From the NCBI GenBank assembly GCA_902792635.1, contig CADBAG010000004.1, positions 1-64,000 on the forward strand: a DNA stretch of 64,000 nt, read 5' to 3'. The position numbers and the translations under genes are program-made. This document shows positions 37,278-48,924 of the stretch, piece after piece (positions within the stretch are counted from its first letter, which is position 1; every line of letters starts with the position of its first letter). Below the pieces are notes generated by a model, which saw only the letters and a program-made list of their open reading frames with translations, was not told where the DNA came from and did no database searches. Source of the stretch: an uncultured Prevotellaceae bacterium. Its GTDB lineage: Bacteria; Bacteroidota; Bacteroidia; Bacteroidales; Bacteroidaceae.

Positions 37278-40200
37278 TTACTTCTCCGTCTCAGCGGGCT
37301 GAGCGTAGTCAAGCACGTTCTTCTTGTTGGCCTGCATGCGCTCGTAGTCCTCCTTGGAGCCCACAATGAGCTTATCCCAAGCACGCATACCTGTACCGGC
37401 CGGGATGAGGTGACCGCAGATAACGTTCTCCTTCATACCCTCGAGGTTATCGACCTTACCGCGGATAGCAGCCTCACAGAGCACTTTCGTGGTCTCCTGG
37501 AAGGAGGCGGCACTCATGAAGCTCTTCGTACCCAAGGCGGCACGGGTGATACCCTGCAGGATCTGAGTAGACGTTGCGGGCACAGCATCGCGCACCTGAA
37601 CAGGCTTGAGGTCACGGCGCTTGAGGCTCGAGTTCTCATCGCGAAGCTTGCGGGCAGAGACGATCTGACCCTTCGAGAGGACATCGCTGTCACCGGCATC
37701 GGTAACAACCTTCTTGCCCCAGATGCGGTCGTTCTCATCGGCGAAGTCGAGCTTGTCGACAAGCTCCTGCTCGAGGAAGCTTGTGTCACCCGGATCATCG
37801 ATACGAACCTTACGCATCATCTGACGGACGATAATCTCAAAGTGCTTATCGTTGATCTTCACACCCTGCAGACGGTAGACGTTCTGTACCTCGTTGACGA
37901 TGTACTCCTGTACAGCCGTAGGACCTTTGATGGCCAGGATGTCAGATGGTGTGATCTCACCATCGGAGAGTGCCGTACCGGCACGCACAGCATCGTGCTC
38001 CTGTACAAGGATCTGACGAGACAGTGGCACAAGATACTTGCGCTGCTCACCGCTCTTGGAGGTGATGATGATCTCACGGTTACCACGCTTAAGCTTACCC
38101 ATTGTGACCTCACCATCAATCTCGGAGACTACAGCAGGGCTGGACGGGTTACGGGCCTCGAAGAGTTCCTGTACACGAGGCAGACCACCGGTGATACCAC
38201 CGGCATTGAACACTGAACGCGGGATGCGGACGAGCGTCTCACCGGTCGTGATCTTCTGACCATCCTCGATGTTGGCGATATGACCGCCCACAGGGAAGTT
38301 ATAAGTACCGAGCACCTCACCATTCTCATCCTCGACATCCACTGTCGGAACGATGTTGTGGTCCTTCGACTCAACGATGATACGCTCAGTCATACCTGAG
38401 GTCTCATCAGTCTCAGCCTTGTAGGTCTGACCTTCCTTGACGTTGTGGAAGCGGAGCGTACCGGCATACTCGGAAACGATGACGGCATTGAACGGGTCCC
38501 AACGGCAGATGACATCACCCTTAGCTACGGTGTCACCATCCTTGAAGAACAGTGATGAACCGTAAGGCACGTTGAGCGTTGCGAGGACGACCTCGGTATT
38601 CGGATCGATGAACTGGACCTCGGCAAGACGGCTGACAACCATCTGGCAGTCGATGTCCTTCTCACCGCTCTTATCGACGAACGGCACGGTACGCAGACCG
38701 TCGAACTTCAGTTTAGCCTCATATTTAGATGTGATACTTGCATTAGCAGCGGCGTTCTCAGCCACACCACCGGAGTGGAAGGTACGGAGCGTCAGCTGTG
38801 TACCCGGCTCACCGATAGCCTGTGCAGCGATGACACCGACAGCCTCACCGAGCTGTACCATCTTCGAGGTAGCGAGGTTACGGCCGTAACACTTACGGCA
38901 GACACCCTTCTTGCTCTCACAAGTCAGCACGGAACGGATCTCAACCATCTCAATACCAGCCTTCTCGATAGCGTCAGCCTTGTCCTCTGTGATCTCGTCA
39001 CCAGCCTGAACAATGATCTCATTGGTATGAGGATTGACAACATCGTGGACAGACACACGGCCGAGGATACGCTCAGCAAGTGTAGAGATGACATCATCGC
39101 CATCCTTCAGAGCACGGCACTCAAGGCCACGCAGTGTACCACAGTCTTCCTCAGTGATGATGACATCGTGAGACACATCGACGAGACGACGGGTCAGGTA
39201 TCCGGCATCAGCAGTCTTCATAGCGGTATCAGCAAGACCCTTACGGGCACCGTGAGAAGCGATGAAGTACTCCTGCACAGACATACCCTCCTTCAGGTTG
39301 TTCAGGATAGGGTTCTCAATGATGGAGTTACCCTCAGCACCGGCTTTCTGCGGCTTAGCCATCAGGCCACGCATACCAGCGAGCTGTGCAATCTGGTCGG
39401 CACTACCACGGGCACCGGAGTCAAGCATCATGAACACAGCGTTGAAGCCCTGGTCGGCCTCGGTCATGTGCTTCATCACAGCTTTCTTCAGGTTGTCATT
39501 GACGTGCGTCCAGGCATCGATGACCTGGTTGTAACGCTCCTTATCCGTGATAAGACCCATATCGAAGTTAGCCTGCACCTCATCAACCTCGTCCTGTCCT
39601 TTCTTCACGATCTCTGCCTTCTCTGGCGGCACGATGATGTCGTCGAGGTTGAACGAGAGACCTGCGAGATATGACATGCGATAACCGAGGTTCTTGATAC
39701 CGTCGAGGAAGGAGCATGCACGAGCCATACCCACCTTCTTAATAACGGCGGAGATAAGGTTACGCAGTGACTTCTTAGAGATGATACCATTGAAGAAGCC
39801 GAGCTCCTTCGGGATAATCTCGTTGACAATGATACGACCGACAGACGTCTCCACCATGTGTTTGATGGGCTGTCCGTTCTCATCGATATCATCGACAACA
39901 CACTTCACAAGGGCGTGCTCCTCACAGCGCTTCTCGTTGAAGGCGATGATGGCCTCTTCAGGACCGTAGAACTTCAGGCCTTCGCCCTTAGCTCCAGGAC
40001 GGATCTTAGTGATATAGTAAAGTCCGAGCACCATATCCTGTGAAGGAACGGTGACGGGGGCGCCATTGGCAGGGTTCAGAATGTTATGGCTCTGAAGCAT
40101 CAGGATCTGTGCCTCAAGCACTGCCTCATTGCTCAACGGGAGGTGCACAGCCATCTGGTCACCATCGAAGTCAGCATTGAACGGCGTACAAGCTAACGGG

Positions 40201-41645
40201 TGCAGCTGAATGGCCTTACCCTCGATCAGCTTCGGCTGGAAGGCGAGGACAGACAGACGGTGCAGCGTAGGAGCACGGTTCAGAAGCACGGGGTGACCCT
40301 TCATCACGTTCTCAAGGATATCCCAGATGACGGGCTCACGACGGTCGACGATACGCTTAGCGCTCTTCACCGTCTTCACGATACCGCGCTCAATGAGCTT
40401 ACGGATGATGAACGGCTTATAGAGCTCTGCTGCCATGAGTTTCGGCAGACCGCACTCACCCATCTTCAGCTCAGGACCGACGACGATCACTGAACGTGCA
40501 GAGTAGTCGACACGCTTACCGAGAAGGTTCTGACGGAAGCGGCCCTGCTTACCTTTCAGAGAGTCACTGAGTGACTTCAGTGGACGGTTGCTCTCACTCT
40601 TCACAGCGCTTGACTTACGGCTGTTGTCGAAGAGAGAGTCGACAGCTTCCTGCAGCATACGCTTCTCGTTACGGAGGATCACCTCAGGAGCTTTGATCTC
40701 GATGAGTCGCTTCAGACGGTTATTACGAATGATGACACGACGATAGAGATCGTTCAGATCGGAGGTAGCGAAACGGCCACCATCCAGAGGAACGAGCGGG
40801 CGAAGATCTGGCGGGATGACAGGAATGATCTTCATGATCATCCACTCCGGCTTGTTGACATCCTTAGAGCCACGAAAAGCCTCCACGACCTGCAGACGCT
40901 TCAGAGCCTCTGTCTTACGCATCTGTGAAGAGTCGTTGCTGGCACGGTCGCGCAGCTCATAGCTCAGGCGATCAAGACCCGTTACACCCTTCTCATCGGG
41001 CTCAGAGAGCTCATGAAGGAGGTCAAGGATAGCCTCGGCACCCATCTTGGCGATGAACTTGTTAGGATCGCTGTCGTCGAGGAGGTCGTTATTCTCATCG
41101 AGACGGTTGTCAACGATGTCGATGTACTCGTCCTCTGTGAGGAGGTCCATCTTGTGAGAACCATTGAGATCCTCTACACCCTCTGCATCCTTCGCACCAG
41201 CGAGACGACCCGGCTGGATGACGATGTACTTCTCATAATAGATGACGGCATCGAGGTTCTTTGTCGGCATGCCGAGCAGATAACCGATCTTGTTAGGGAG
41301 TGAACGGAAGTACCAGATATGAGCAACAGGCACAACGAGCTCGATGTGTCCCTCACGCTCACGACGTACTTTCTTCTCTGTCACCTCCACACCGCAGCGG
41401 TCGCAGACGATGCCTTTATAGCGGATGCGCTTGTATTTTCCGCAGGCGCACTCATAGTCTTTTGTAGGACCGAAGATGCGCTCGCAGAACAAGCCGTCGC
41501 GCTCAGGCTTGTAGGTACGGTAGTTGATGGTCTCCGGCTTGGTGACCTCACCATACGAATTTTCCTTAATCTCCTCAGGTGAAGCGAGACTAATGGTAAT
41601 CTTCGTGAAATTGGTCTTTACCTTTGTATCTTTTTTGAAAGCCAT
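37278..41645 (-). CDS. rpoC: DNA-directed RNA polymerase beta' subunit
   Basis: 1455 residues, single intact chain. The N-terminal zinc site (CACGKYK ... CDRCGVEV), the catalytic [15 protein letters not shown] with its three Asp, the bridge/trigger region near [20 protein letters not shown], and the second zinc region (CRKCYGRN) are all present. Essential core subunit. It is separated from rpoB by an unusually long repeat-filled gap of 159 bp. Confidence 0.99.
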   Translation of the reverse strand: MAFKKDTKVKTNFTKITISLASPEEIKENSYGEVTKPETINYRTYKPERDGLFCERIFGPTKDYECACGKYKRIRYKGIVCDRCGVEVTEKKVRREREGHIELVVPVAHIWYFRSLPNKIGYLLGMPTKNLDAVIYYEKYIVIQPGRLAGAKDAEGVEDLNGSHKMDLLTEDEYIDIVDNRLDENNDLLDDSDPNKFIAKMGAEAILDLLHELSEPDEKGVTGLDRLSYELRDRASNDSSQMRKTEALKRLQVVEAFRGSKDVNKPEWMIMKIIPVIPPDLRPLVPLDGGRFATSDLNDLYRRVIIRNNRLKRLIEIKAPEVILRNEKRMLQEAVDSLFDNSRKSSAVKSESNRPLKSLSDSLKGKQGRFRQNLLGKRVDYSARSVIVVGPELKMGECGLPKLMAAELYKPFIIRKLIERGIVKTVKSAKRIVDRREPVIWDILENVMKGHPVLLNRAPTLHRLSVLAFQPKLIEGKAIQLHPLACTPFNADFDGDQMAVHLPLSNEAVLEAQILMLQSHNILNPANGAPVTVPSQDMVLGLYYITKIRPGAKGEGLKFYGPEEAIIAFNEKRCEEHALVKCVVDDIDENGQPIKHMVETSVGRIIVNEIIPKELGFFNGIISKKSLRNLISAVIKKVGMARACSFLDGIKNLGYRMSYLAGLSFNLDDIIVPPEKAEIVKKGQDEVDEVQANFDMGLITDKERYNQVIDAWTHVNDNLKKAVMKHMTEADQGFNAVFMMLDSGARGSADQIAQLAGMRGLMAKPQKAGAEGNSIIENPILNNLKEGMSVQEYFIASHGARKGLADTAMKTADAGYLTRRLVDVSHDVIITEEDCGTLRGLECRALKDGDDVISTLAERILGRVSVHDVVNPHTNEIIVQAGDEITEDKADAIEKAGIEMVEIRSVLTCESKKGVCRKCYGRNLATSKMVQLGEAVGVIAAQAIGEPGTQLTLRTFHSGGVAENAAANASITSKYEAKLKFDGLRTVPFVDKSGEKDIDCQMVVSRLAEVQFIDPNTEVVLATLNVPYGSSLFFKDGDTVAKGDVICRWDPFNAVIVSEYAGTLRFHNVKEGQTYKAETDETSGMTERIIVESKDHNIVPTVDVEDENGEVLGTYNFPVGGHIANIEDGQKITTGETLVRIPRSVFNAGGITGGLPRVQELFEARNPSSPAVVSEIDGEVTMGKLKRGNREIIITSKSGEQRKYLVPLSRQILVQEHDAVRAGTALSDGEITPSDILAIKGPTAVQEYIVNEVQNVYRLQGVKINDKHFEIIVRQMMRKVRIDDPGDTSFLEQELVDKLDFADENDRIWGKKVVTDAGDSDVLSKGQIVSARKLRDENSSLKRRDLKPVQVRDAVPATSTQILQGITRAALGTKSFMSAASFQETTKVLCEAAIRGKVDNLEGMKENVICGHLIPAGTGMRAWDKLIVGSKEDYERMQANKKNVLDYAQPAETEK

Positions 41646-41648
41646 ATT

Positions 41649-41806
41649 CTTTCTTTAGTTTGTGAGTTTTTTAGTTTATAAGTTTTTAAGCCTTCAGTTT
41701 GCTTAGCTCTTGTCCTTTGTATCATTCATGATAGCCTGTATCATTCATGGATATTAAGAACTCAGAAACTCAGAAACTCAAAAACTTAAAAACTCAAAAA
41801 CTTATT
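41649..41806. repeat. Inverted repeat of A-rich/T-rich tandem units between rpoB and rpoC
   Basis: On one side GAGTTTTTTAGTTTATAAG-type units (41649-41690), on the other AACTCAGAAACTCAAAAAC-type units (41757-41804), which pair. Between them TGTATCATTCATG is directly repeated at 41718-41730 and 41737-41749. Confidence 0.8.
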
Positions 41807-44800
41807 ATTCCATCTTCATGCTCAATCCTAAGCCGCGCAGCTCATGAAGCAGCACGTTGAGTGACTCAGGAATACCGGCAGCCGGCATCGGATCACCCTT
41901 GACGATAGCCTCGTAAGCCTTGGAACGGCCGTTGACATCATCACTCTTGATGGTAAGCATCTCCTGCAGTACGTGGCTGGCTCCGAATCCTTCGAGAGCC
42001 CAGACCTCCATCTCTCCGAAACGCTGGCCACCGAACTGTGCCTTACCACCGAGCGGCTGCTGCGTGATCAAGCTGTACGGACCGATAGAACGGGCGTGCA
42101 TCTTATCCTCAACCATGTGTCCGAGCTTGAGGAAGTAAGTGATACCCACGGTAGCCTTCTGGTCGAAGGGCTCACCGGTCTCACCGTCATATACTGTTGT
42201 AGAGCAGAGGTTAGGCAGACCAGCCTTGTCGGTCCACTCCTTCAGGTCATCAAGCTTAGCACCATCGAAGATAGGTGTAGCGAAGCGAACACCGAGTTTC
42301 TTACCTGCTGCACCGAGGATAGCCTCGAAGATCTGACCGAGGTTCATACGAGAAGGCACACCCATCGGGTTCAGCACGAGGTCTACAGGACGACCGTCAG
42401 CGAGGAACGGCATGTCCTCAGCACGCACGATCTTAGAGACGATACCTTTGTTACCGTGACGTCCGGCGAGCTTATCACCGACCTGGATCTTACGCTTCTT
42501 AGCGATGTAGACCTTAGCCATCTTCAGCACGCCAGAAGGCAGGTCGTCACCGATCGTGATAGCAAACTTTCGGCGGCTGAGCTCAGCGTCCATCTGCTTC
42601 GACTTACGCATATAGTTGACGATGAGTCGGCGAATAAGCCCATTGATATGATCGTCGTCGGTCCAGTCGTTGCTCTGTACGCCGTCGTACTCGAGGTTCT
42701 TCAGCGCTGCGACAGTGAACTTGCTGCCCTTAGTGATAATCTCAGCACCGGTGTAATCCTTCACACCCTGAGAGACCTTGTCCTCGGTGAGTTGCATGAG
42801 CTTGTCGACGAGCATGTTCTTCAACTCGTCCTGCTTTGCCTCATACTCCTCATCGATCTTCTGCAGCGTGACCTTGTCGCGCTTCTTCGACTCACGAGTC
42901 TTAATAGCACGGGAGAAAAGTTTCTTGTCGATGACGACACCGCTCAGCGAAGGATTGGCTTTCAAAGAAGAGTCCTTCACGTCTCCGGCCTTGTCACCGA
43001 AGATAGCACGGAGCAGCTTCTCCTCAGGAGAAGGATCGCTCTCACCCTTAGGCGAGATCTTACCGATCATGATGTCACCGGGCTCTACGCGGGCACCGAC
43101 ACGGATGATACCGTTGTCGTCGAGGTCCTTCGTGGCTTCCTCACTGACATTAGGAATATCATTGGTGAAGACCTCCATACCACGCTTTGTCTCACGCACG
43201 TCGAGTGAATACTCATCCACGTGGACAGAAGTAAGGACATCCTCACGAACCATACGCTCAGAGATAACGACGGCATCCTCATAATTGTAACCCTTCCACG
43301 GCATGTAAGCCACGAGGAGGTTACGACCCAGGGCGAGCTCACCGTTCTCAGTAGCATAGCCCTCAGTCAGGATATCGCCTTTCTTCACGCGCTGACCTTT
43401 GTTACAGATAGGACGAAGGTCAATGGTCATATTCTGGTTCGTACGGCGGAACTTAGGAATGCGGTATTCCTTGAGAGCGGGCTCGAAGCTCACGAACTCA
43501 TCGTCCTCTGTACGGTCATAGAGAATACGGATTGTAGTAGCATCTACATAGTCGATGACACCGTCACCCTCAGCTGTGATCATTGTGCGGGAATCCTCGC
43601 AGACCTGCTTCTCAAGGCCGGTACCCACGATAGGAGCATCGTTGTGAAGCAGAGGCACAGCCTGACGCATCATGTTACATCCCATCAGTGCACGGTGACC
43701 ATCATCATGCTCCAAGAACGGGATCAGACTTGCAGAAACAGATGCGATCTGCTGCGGAGACACATCCATGAGGCTTACATTCTCAGGAGTGACAACAGGG
43801 AAGTCGGCAGCCAAACGGCAGTGGACGACGTCACGCTTGAAGGTGCCATCCTCATTAAGCGGTGCGTTACCCTGAGCGATGAGCTTGCCATCCTCTTCCT
43901 CGGCGGTGAGATAGACAACATCGTTGTTGTCGAGATCCACCTTGCCGTTCTCCACCTTACGATACGGAGTAGCAATGAAGCCAAGCTCATTGATCGTAGC
44001 ATAAGTACAGAGCGAAGAGATAAGTCCGATGTTAGGACCCTCAGGCGACTCAATAGGACAGAGACGACCGTAGTGAGTATAGTGTACGTCACGCACCTCG
44101 AAGCCGGCACGCTCACGAGACAGACCGCCAGGACCCAGAGCGGAGAGACGACGCTTGTGCGTGACCTCAGCCAGCGGGTTTGTCTGGTCCATGAACTGGC
44201 TCAACGGGTTCGTACCGAAGAACGAGTTGATGACGCTTGAAATAGTCTTAGCATTAATAAGGTCTGTCGGAGTGAAGACCTCATTGTCACGCACGTTCAT
44301 ACGCTCACGGATCGTACGGCTCATACGAGCCAGACCGATAGAGAACTGGTTGGCGAGCTGCTCGCCTACCGTGCGTACGCGACGGTTGCTCAGGTGGTCG
44401 ATATCATCCACCGAAGCGTTGCTGTTGATCAGCTTGATGAGATACTTGATGATCTCAATAATATCTTCTTTCGTGAGGACTCGCACATCAGGGTCGATGT
44501 CAAGGCCAAGCTTCTTGTTGATACGATAGCGGCCTACATCGCCGAGGTCATAACGCTTGTCAGAGAAGAACAAGTTCTGGAAGACCTCACGTGCGCTGGC
44601 GTCATCAGCAGGGTCAGCATTGCGCAGCTGACGATAGATGTAACGCACAGCCTCAATCTCATTGTTGGAAGGATCCTTAGCGAGTGTGTTGAAGATAATC
44701 TCGTAGCGGCTTGCTGCCTCCTCATCCTTGTGGACAAGCACCGACTGAACTCCTGAGTCGAAGATAGCATCGATGTTATCTTCAGTGATCTCAGTCTCAC

Positions 44801-45614
44801 GCTCAAGGATCACCTCATTACGGGGCACGGTAACAACCTCACCCGTATCCTCATCGACGAAGTCCTCGTTCCAGCTCTTCAGCACACGGGCTGCGAGCTT
44901 CTTGCCAACGAGCTCACGACGATGCTTCGGCGATACCTCAATCTCCTCAGCGAGATCGAAGATCTGAAGAATGTCCTTATCGCTCTCATAACCGATGGCA
45001 CGGAGAAGAGTTGTTACAGGCAACTTCTTCTTACGGTCAATGTATGCGAACATGACATTGTTGATGTCAGTAGCAAACTCAATCCAAGAACCCTTGAAAG
45101 GAATGATACGAGCACTGTACAGTGCGGTACCGTTAGCATGCACACCCTGACCAAAGAACACGCCAGGAGAACGGTGCAACTGTGCCACGACAACGCGCTC
45201 AGCACCATTGATAACAAAAGTACCATTATCTGTCATGTAAGGAATCGTTCCAAGGAACACATCCTGGATGAACGTACCAAAGTCCTCATGATCCGGATCG
45301 GTGCAATAAAGCTTCATCTTAGCCTTCAAGGGGACACTGTATGTCAGGCCTCTCTCGAGACATTCATCGATGGAGTAACGGGGCGGATCGATATAGTAGT
45401 CGAGGAACTCGAGCACGAAATTATTACGCGTGTCTGTGATAGGGAAGTTCTCAGCGAACACCTTGTACAGACCGTCGTTCTTACGCTCCTCAGGAGGCGT
45501 GTCAAGCTGAAGGAAATCGCGGAACGACTTCAGCTGCACGTCCAAGAAATCCGGGAATGGGTACGGATTAGGTACGCTTGCGAAATTGATTCTGTTGTTA
45601 ACGACTTGTGACAT
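41805..45614 (-). CDS. rpoB: DNA-directed RNA polymerase beta subunit
   Basis: 1269 residues, intact. Recognisable segments include [17 protein letters not shown], the rifampicin-region [27 protein letters not shown], and the C-terminal [20 protein letters not shown]. Core catalytic subunit. The start [14 protein letters not shown] is in good alignment with Bacteroidetes RpoB. Preceded by hairpins in the rplL-rpoB gap. Confidence 0.99.
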   Translation of the reverse strand: MSQVVNNRINFASVPNPYPFPDFLDVQLKSFRDFLQLDTPPEERKNDGLYKVFAENFPITDTRNNFVLEFLDYYIDPPRYSIDECLERGLTYSVPLKAKMKLYCTDPDHEDFGTFIQDVFLGTIPYMTDNGTFVINGAERVVVAQLHRSPGVFFGQGVHANGTALYSARIIPFKGSWIEFATDINNVMFAYIDRKKKLPVTTLLRAIGYESDKDILQIFDLAEEIEVSPKHRRELVGKKLAARVLKSWNEDFVDEDTGEVVTVPRNEVILERETEITEDNIDAIFDSGVQSVLVHKDEEAASRYEIIFNTLAKDPSNNEIEAVRYIYRQLRNADPADDASAREVFQNLFFSDKRYDLGDVGRYRINKKLGLDIDPDVRVLTKEDIIEIIKYLIKLINSNASVDDIDHLSNRRVRTVGEQLANQFSIGLARMSRTIRERMNVRDNEVFTPTDLINAKTISSVINSFFGTNPLSQFMDQTNPLAEVTHKRRLSALGPGGLSRERAGFEVRDVHYTHYGRLCPIESPEGPNIGLISSLCTYATINELGFIATPYRKVENGKVDLDNNDVVYLTAEEEDGKLIAQGNAPLNEDGTFKRDVVHCRLAADFPVVTPENVSLMDVSPQQIASVSASLIPFLEHDDGHRALMGCNMMRQAVPLLHNDAPIVGTGLEKQVCEDSRTMITAEGDGVIDYVDATTIRILYDRTEDDEFVSFEPALKEYRIPKFRRTNQNMTIDLRPICNKGQRVKKGDILTEGYATENGELALGRNLLVAYMPWKGYNYEDAVVISERMVREDVLTSVHVDEYSLDVRETKRGMEVFTNDIPNVSEEATKDLDDNGIIRVGARVEPGDIMIGKISPKGESDPSPEEKLLRAIFGDKAGDVKDSSLKANPSLSGVVIDKKLFSRAIKTRESKKRDKVTLQKIDEEYEAKQDELKNMLVDKLMQLTEDKVSQGVKDYTGAEIITKGSKFTVAALKNLEYDGVQSNDWTDDDHINGLIRRLIVNYMRKSKQMDAELSRRKFAITIGDDLPSGVLKMAKVYIAKKRKIQVGDKLAGRHGNKGIVSKIVRAEDMPFLADGRPVDLVLNPMGVPSRMNLGQIFEAILGAAGKKLGVRFATPIFDGAKLDDLKEWTDKAGLPNLCSTTVYDGETGEPFDQKATVGITYFLKLGHMVEDKMHARSIGPYSLITQQPLGGKAQFGGQRFGEMEVWALEGFGASHVLQEMLTIKSDDVNGRSKAYEAIVKGDPMPAAGIPESLNVLLHELRGLGLSMKME

Positions 45615-45628
45615 AAATGGTAAGATAC

Positions 45629-45670
45629 AAAAGGGTTAGAACTCACCTACTTGGTGAATCCTAACCTTTT
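45629..45670 (-). terminator. Attenuator-like hairpin before rpoB
   Basis: Read on the minus strand, AAAAGGTTAGGATTCACC and GGTGAGTTCTAACCCTTTT form a long stem with a 5-base loop, followed by TTTTG. Located 15 bp before the rpoB start. By position it could partially terminate transcription between ribosomal and polymerase genes, as known for the E. coli rplL-rpoB gap (analogy). Confidence 0.7.
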
Positions 45671-45690
45671 ATAATTTATACTAAATTGAT

Positions 45691-45742
45691 GGTCTCCGTC
45701 TCTTAGAGAGAAGAGACCAAAGGAAGTAATCTCAGATTACTT
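45691..45742 (-). promoter_or_regulatory. Two small hairpins at the rplL 3' end
   Basis: GGTCTC/GAGACC (45691-45718) and AAGTAATC/GATTACTT (45724-45742), the latter covering the rplL stop codon. Possible RNA-processing sites in the rplL-rpoB spacer. Confidence 0.5.
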
Positions 45743-46114
45743 GAGCTCAACCTTAGCACCAGCCTCTTCGATGGCCTTCTTAAGGTTCTCAGCCTCGTCC
45801 TTAGACAGGCCTTCCTTGATGGTAGCAGGAGCGCTCTCAACGAGAGTCTTAGCGTCCTTCAGACCGAGACCGCAAGCCTCTTTCACAGCCTTAACGACCT
45901 GGAGCTTTGTAGCGCCAACGTCAGTCAGAACAACATCGAAGCTTGTCTTCTCCTCAGCTGCAGCATCGCCGCCAGCTGCGGGACCAGCTGCTACAGCAAC
46001 AGCTGCAGCTGCGGGCTCGATTCCGTACTCGTCCTTGAGGACCTGAGCCAACTCATTAACTTCCTTAACAGTAAGGTTTACCAACTCTTCTGCAATAGCT
46101 TTTACGTCTGCCAT
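45737..46114 (-). CDS. rplL: 50S ribosomal protein L7/L12
   Basis: 125 residues. An N-terminal dimerization helix region, an Ala/Gly-rich hinge (about 35-55: [15 protein letters not shown]) and the conserved C-terminal domain ([28 protein letters not shown]). Forms the stalk that recruits translation factors. Follows rplJ by 85 bp. Confidence 0.98.
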   Translation of the reverse strand: MADVKAIAEELVNLTVKEVNELAQVLKDEYGIEPAAAAVAVAAGPAAGGDAAAEEKTSFDVVLTDVGATKLQVVKAVKEACGLGLKDAKTLVESAPATIKEGLSKDEAENLKKAIEEAGAKVELK

Positions 46115-46199
46115 TTTATTCTCTTTTTTAATTATTCTTGTTGTTTGTTGATTCGACTTTATAGTATCGAAGACAATGTATTATTTGATGTCTCGAACC

Positions 46200-46724
46200 T
46201 TATTCAGGACGCTCGCCTAAAGTCTTAAGCACACCGTGGATAGTGTTTGCGCCTGACTGCAGAGCAGAAACGACATTCTTCGCAGGTGACTGCAACAGAG
46301 CGACGATCTCGGCAATAACCTCGTTCTTGCTCTTGATAGAAGACAGCTCATCGAGCTTGTCAGCACCTACATAGAATCCTTCCTCAGCATAAGCGGCCTT
46401 CAGAGAAGGAACGCCAGCTGCCTTGATGTCTTTATCCTTCAGCAGCTTAGCAGGAACATTCGCTGTCTGGGTGAAAAGCACAGCAGTGCTGCCCTTCAGT
46501 GTTCCGTAAAGCTCGGAGTAATCGATATCCGCACTCTCGAAAGCCTTATGAAGAAGCTTGTTCTTCACAACGACCATCTTAATCTCGTTCTTGAAGCACT
46601 TACGACGGAAGTCAGAGGTAGCCTCTGCATCCATACCCGTGACATCAATGAGATAGAAGTGGGGATACTCTGTCAGCTTCTTGCCAAGTTCTACAATGAT
46701 AGTATCTTTTTGTTCTTTCTTCAT
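46200..46724 (-). CDS. rplJ: 50S ribosomal protein L10
   Basis: 174 residues. N-terminal rRNA-binding region (FYLIDVTGMDAEATSDFRRK ...), and a C-terminal helix that would anchor L7/L12 dimers. Starts 19 bp after rplA. An L10 autoregulatory leader is not obvious because this gap is so short. Confidence 0.97.
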   Translation of the reverse strand: MKKEQKDTIIVELGKKLTEYPHFYLIDVTGMDAEATSDFRRKCFKNEIKMVVVKNKLLHKAFESADIDYSELYGTLKGSTAVLFTQTANVPAKLLKDKDIKAAGVPSLKAAYAEEGFYVGADKLDELSSIKSKNEVIAEIVALLQSPAKNVVSALQSGANTIHGVLKTLGERPE

Positions 46725-46743
46725 TTTACCAAACTATTAAAAG

Positions 46744-47439
46744 TTAAATGTCGAGAGATTTGGGATCAATCTTGATACCCTTACTCATCGTACTTGAAAG
46801 GAAGATACTCTTAATATATGTACCCTTAGCAGCAGCAGGCTTGAGACGGATAACCGTATTCAAGAACTCCTTGGCATTGCCATAGATCTGATCGGCAGTC
46901 ATAGAGATCTTACCGATAGAAGTATGGATGATACCAGCCTTGTCTACCTTGAAGTCGATCTTACCTTGCTTGACCTCTTTCACGGCCTTGGCAATATCCA
47001 TTGTCACAGTACCGCTCTTGGGGTTAGGCATCAAACCACGAGGACCGAGGACACGACCCAAAGGACCTACCTTACCCATGCAGGAAGGCATAGTGATGAT
47101 AACATCAACATCTGTCCAACCGCCCTTAATCTTCTCAACATATTCGTCGAGACCTACATAATCAGCACCAGCTGCCTTAGCAGCCTCTTCCTGATCAGGA
47201 GTGCAGAGAGCAAGCACACGAGTCACCTTACCGGTACCGTTAGGCAGTGATACAACGCCACGAACCATCTGGTTTGCCTTACGGGGATCCACGCCAAGAC
47301 GCACATCAATATCGAGAGAAGCGTCGAACTTAGTCGTAGTGATCTCCTTGACAAGCTCGGAAGCCTCTTTCAGAGAGTATGCCTTTCCTACTTCAACCTT
47401 ATCAGCTACTGATTTCTGATTCTTTGTCAGTTTACTCAT
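46744..47439 (-). CDS. rplA: 50S ribosomal protein L1
   Basis: 231 residues with the typical L1 pattern ([30 protein letters not shown]). Binds 23S rRNA at the L1 stalk. In many bacteria L1 represses its own operon; no target site was identified here. Confidence 0.98.
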   Translation of the reverse strand: MSKLTKNQKSVADKVEVGKAYSLKEASELVKEITTTKFDASLDIDVRLGVDPRKANQMVRGVVSLPNGTGKVTRVLALCTPDQEEAAKAAGADYVGLDEYVEKIKGGWTDVDVIITMPSCMGKVGPLGRVLGPRGLMPNPKSGTVTMDIAKAVKEVKQGKIDFKVDKAGIIHTSIGKISMTADQIYGNAKEFLNTVIRLKPAAAKGTYIKSIFLSSTMSKGIKIDPKSLDI

Positions 47440-47464
47440 TTTACTTAATCAAATTGAAGTTTGT

Positions 47465-47908
47465 TTACTTGCTCTGAGGAAATTCCCCGGAAACGTTGAT
47501 ACCCATGCTTCGTGCAGTACCTGCAACGAGTCTCATTGCGCTCTCAACAGTGAAGCAGTTAAGGTCAGCCATCTTGTCCTCAGCGATAGCCTTCACCTGA
47601 TCCCAAGTCACAGTAGCGACTTTCTTACGGTTAGGCTCACCGGAACCGCTCTTAACCTTAGCAGCTTCCTTCAGCTGAACAGCAGCAGGAGGAGTCTTGA
47701 TTACGAAGCTGAAAGACTTATCGGTGTAGTATGTGATAACCACAGGTAACACCTTGCCAGCCTTGTCCTGGGTACGGGCATTGAACTCTTTGCAGAATCC
47801 CATGATGTTGATACCCTTAGAACCCAGTGCCGGGCCTACTGGTGGTGAGGGATTTGCTGCTCCGCCCTTAATCTGCAATTTGATTAAACCAGCAACTTCT
47901 TTAGCCAT
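47465..47908 (-). CDS. rplK: 50S ribosomal protein L11
   Basis: 147 residues. [20 protein letters not shown] at the N-terminus and the C-terminal rRNA-binding domain ([16 protein letters not shown] ... [10 protein letters not shown]) are standard. Directly follows nusG. Confidence 0.98.
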   Translation of the reverse strand: MAKEVAGLIKLQIKGGAANPSPPVGPALGSKGINIMGFCKEFNARTQDKAGKVLPVVITYYTDKSFSFVIKTPPAAVQLKEAAKVKSGSGEPNRKKVATVTWDQVKAIAEDKMADLNCFTVESAMRLVAGTARSMGINVSGEFPQSK

Positions 47909-47964
47909 TTTCTTTTGTAAATCTAAATAATTAAAATATAAAACCGAAAAGCAGTCCGTAACAA

Positions 47965-48513
47965 CTACTCAGCGATTTTTTCAACTTGCCCATAATTAAG
48001 CTCCAACGGCGTGTTACGGCCAAAGATCTTAACCATGACCTTTAACGTGTGGCGCTCAGTATTGATGTCTTCAATGACACCCTCGAAGCCAGAGAACGGA
48101 CCGTCAATCACCTTGATTGTCTCATCCAAGACATAAGGCACTTCAGAAACAGCCTCTTTCGAGGACTCCTCTGTTGCACCAAGCATCTTGTTAATCTGTG
48201 ACTGAGGCACAGCGCTCGGATGGCTCAAGCCTCCAAGGAAACCCAAACAGTTGGGCATGAAGCGTAACGCAGAGGCAAGGTCCGGAGTCATATCGGCTTC
48301 CACAAAAACATAACCTGGGAGGGAAATTCTTTCCTTCTCAACGATTTTGCCATTGCGGGAGACAGCATGTTTCTCCATGGGGATAAGCACCTGAGACACA
48401 CAATCCGAGATGAGTTTATTGTGTCTCATCTCGTTCTCAATGTACTCCTTAAGCTTAGCCTCCTTACCACTGATGGCACTCATCACGTACCATTTCTTGT
48501 TAGAATCAGCCAT
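47965..48513 (-). CDS. nusG: Transcription termination/antitermination factor NusG
   Basis: 182 residues. NGN domain from the start ([20 protein letters not shown]) and a KOW motif near residue 130 ([16 protein letters not shown]). Links RNA polymerase with Rho or the ribosome. Starts 11 bp after secE. Confidence 0.97.
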   Translation of the reverse strand: MADSNKKWYVMSAISGKEAKLKEYIENEMRHNKLISDCVSQVLIPMEKHAVSRNGKIVEKERISLPGYVFVEADMTPDLASALRFMPNCLGFLGGLSHPSAVPQSQINKMLGATEESSKEAVSEVPYVLDETIKVIDGPFSGFEGVIEDINTERHTLKVMVKIFGRNTPLELNYGQVEKIAE

Positions 48514-48524
48514 TGTTTAAAGGA

Positions 48525-48734
48525 TTATCCTGGGTAGATGACACCCATAAGGTTCTTGAACACCAAGTCCATGACAAAAACGATAACAGCGATGACAAGG
48601 GAAGCTGTTAAAACTATCACCGCGCTATGAGAGAGTTCCTGTCGTGTGGGCCATGTTGTCTTATGTGCAAGCTCATCGTAGCAAGCTTTGCAATAATTTC
48701 CAAATCTCTTACAGAGATTGCCTATCTTACTCAT
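48525..48734 (-). CDS. secE: Preprotein translocase subunit SecE
   Basis: 69 residues from MSKIGNLCKRF at 48734; the upstream frame reads into tRNA-Trp. One membrane helix (about 33-57) after the conserved amphipathic segment ELAHKTTWPTRQEL. Short single-helix form, normal outside proteobacteria. Part of the SecYEG channel. Confidence 0.95.
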   Translation of the reverse strand: MSKIGNLCKRFGNYCKACYDELAHKTTWPTRQELSHSAVIVLTASLVIAVIVFVMDLVFKNLMGVIYPG

Positions 48735-48749
48735 TATTGTTCTTATTAG

Positions 48750-48822
48750 CACGGGTTGGAAGGCTCGAACTCCCGACACCTGGTTTTGGAGACCAGTGCT
48801 CTACCAACTGAGCTAAACCCGT
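48750..48822 (-). tRNA. tRNA-Trp (CCA)
   Basis: 73 nt cloverleaf on the minus strand. Acceptor ACGGGTT/AACCCGT, anticodon loop CTCCAAA, T loop GTTCGAG. 3' CCA not encoded. Lies between tuf and secE. Confidence 0.97.
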
Positions 48823-48826
48823 ATGG

Positions 48827-48919
48827 AGTGAAGAGGTGAGAGTGAAGAGTGAAGAATCATTGTGACAATCAATAGAAAATCATATTGATTATTCGCTCTT
48901 CACTTTTACCTCTTCACTT
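48827..48919. repeat. Inverted repeat of GTGAAGAG units between tuf and tRNA-Trp
   Basis: Left arm 48827-48859 and right arm 48886-48919 pair with few mismatches (AGTGAAGAGGTnAnAGTGAA with its complement). Another of the simple-unit long hairpins of this window. Confidence 0.85.
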
Positions 48920-48924
48920 ATTTG

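Noticed and set aside
37257..38216. Long open frames on the strand opposite rpoC, rpoB, tuf, susC and the lipoproteins
   Set aside because: They are mirror frames of strongly conserved genes with biased codons, show no family motifs and have no promoter boxes.
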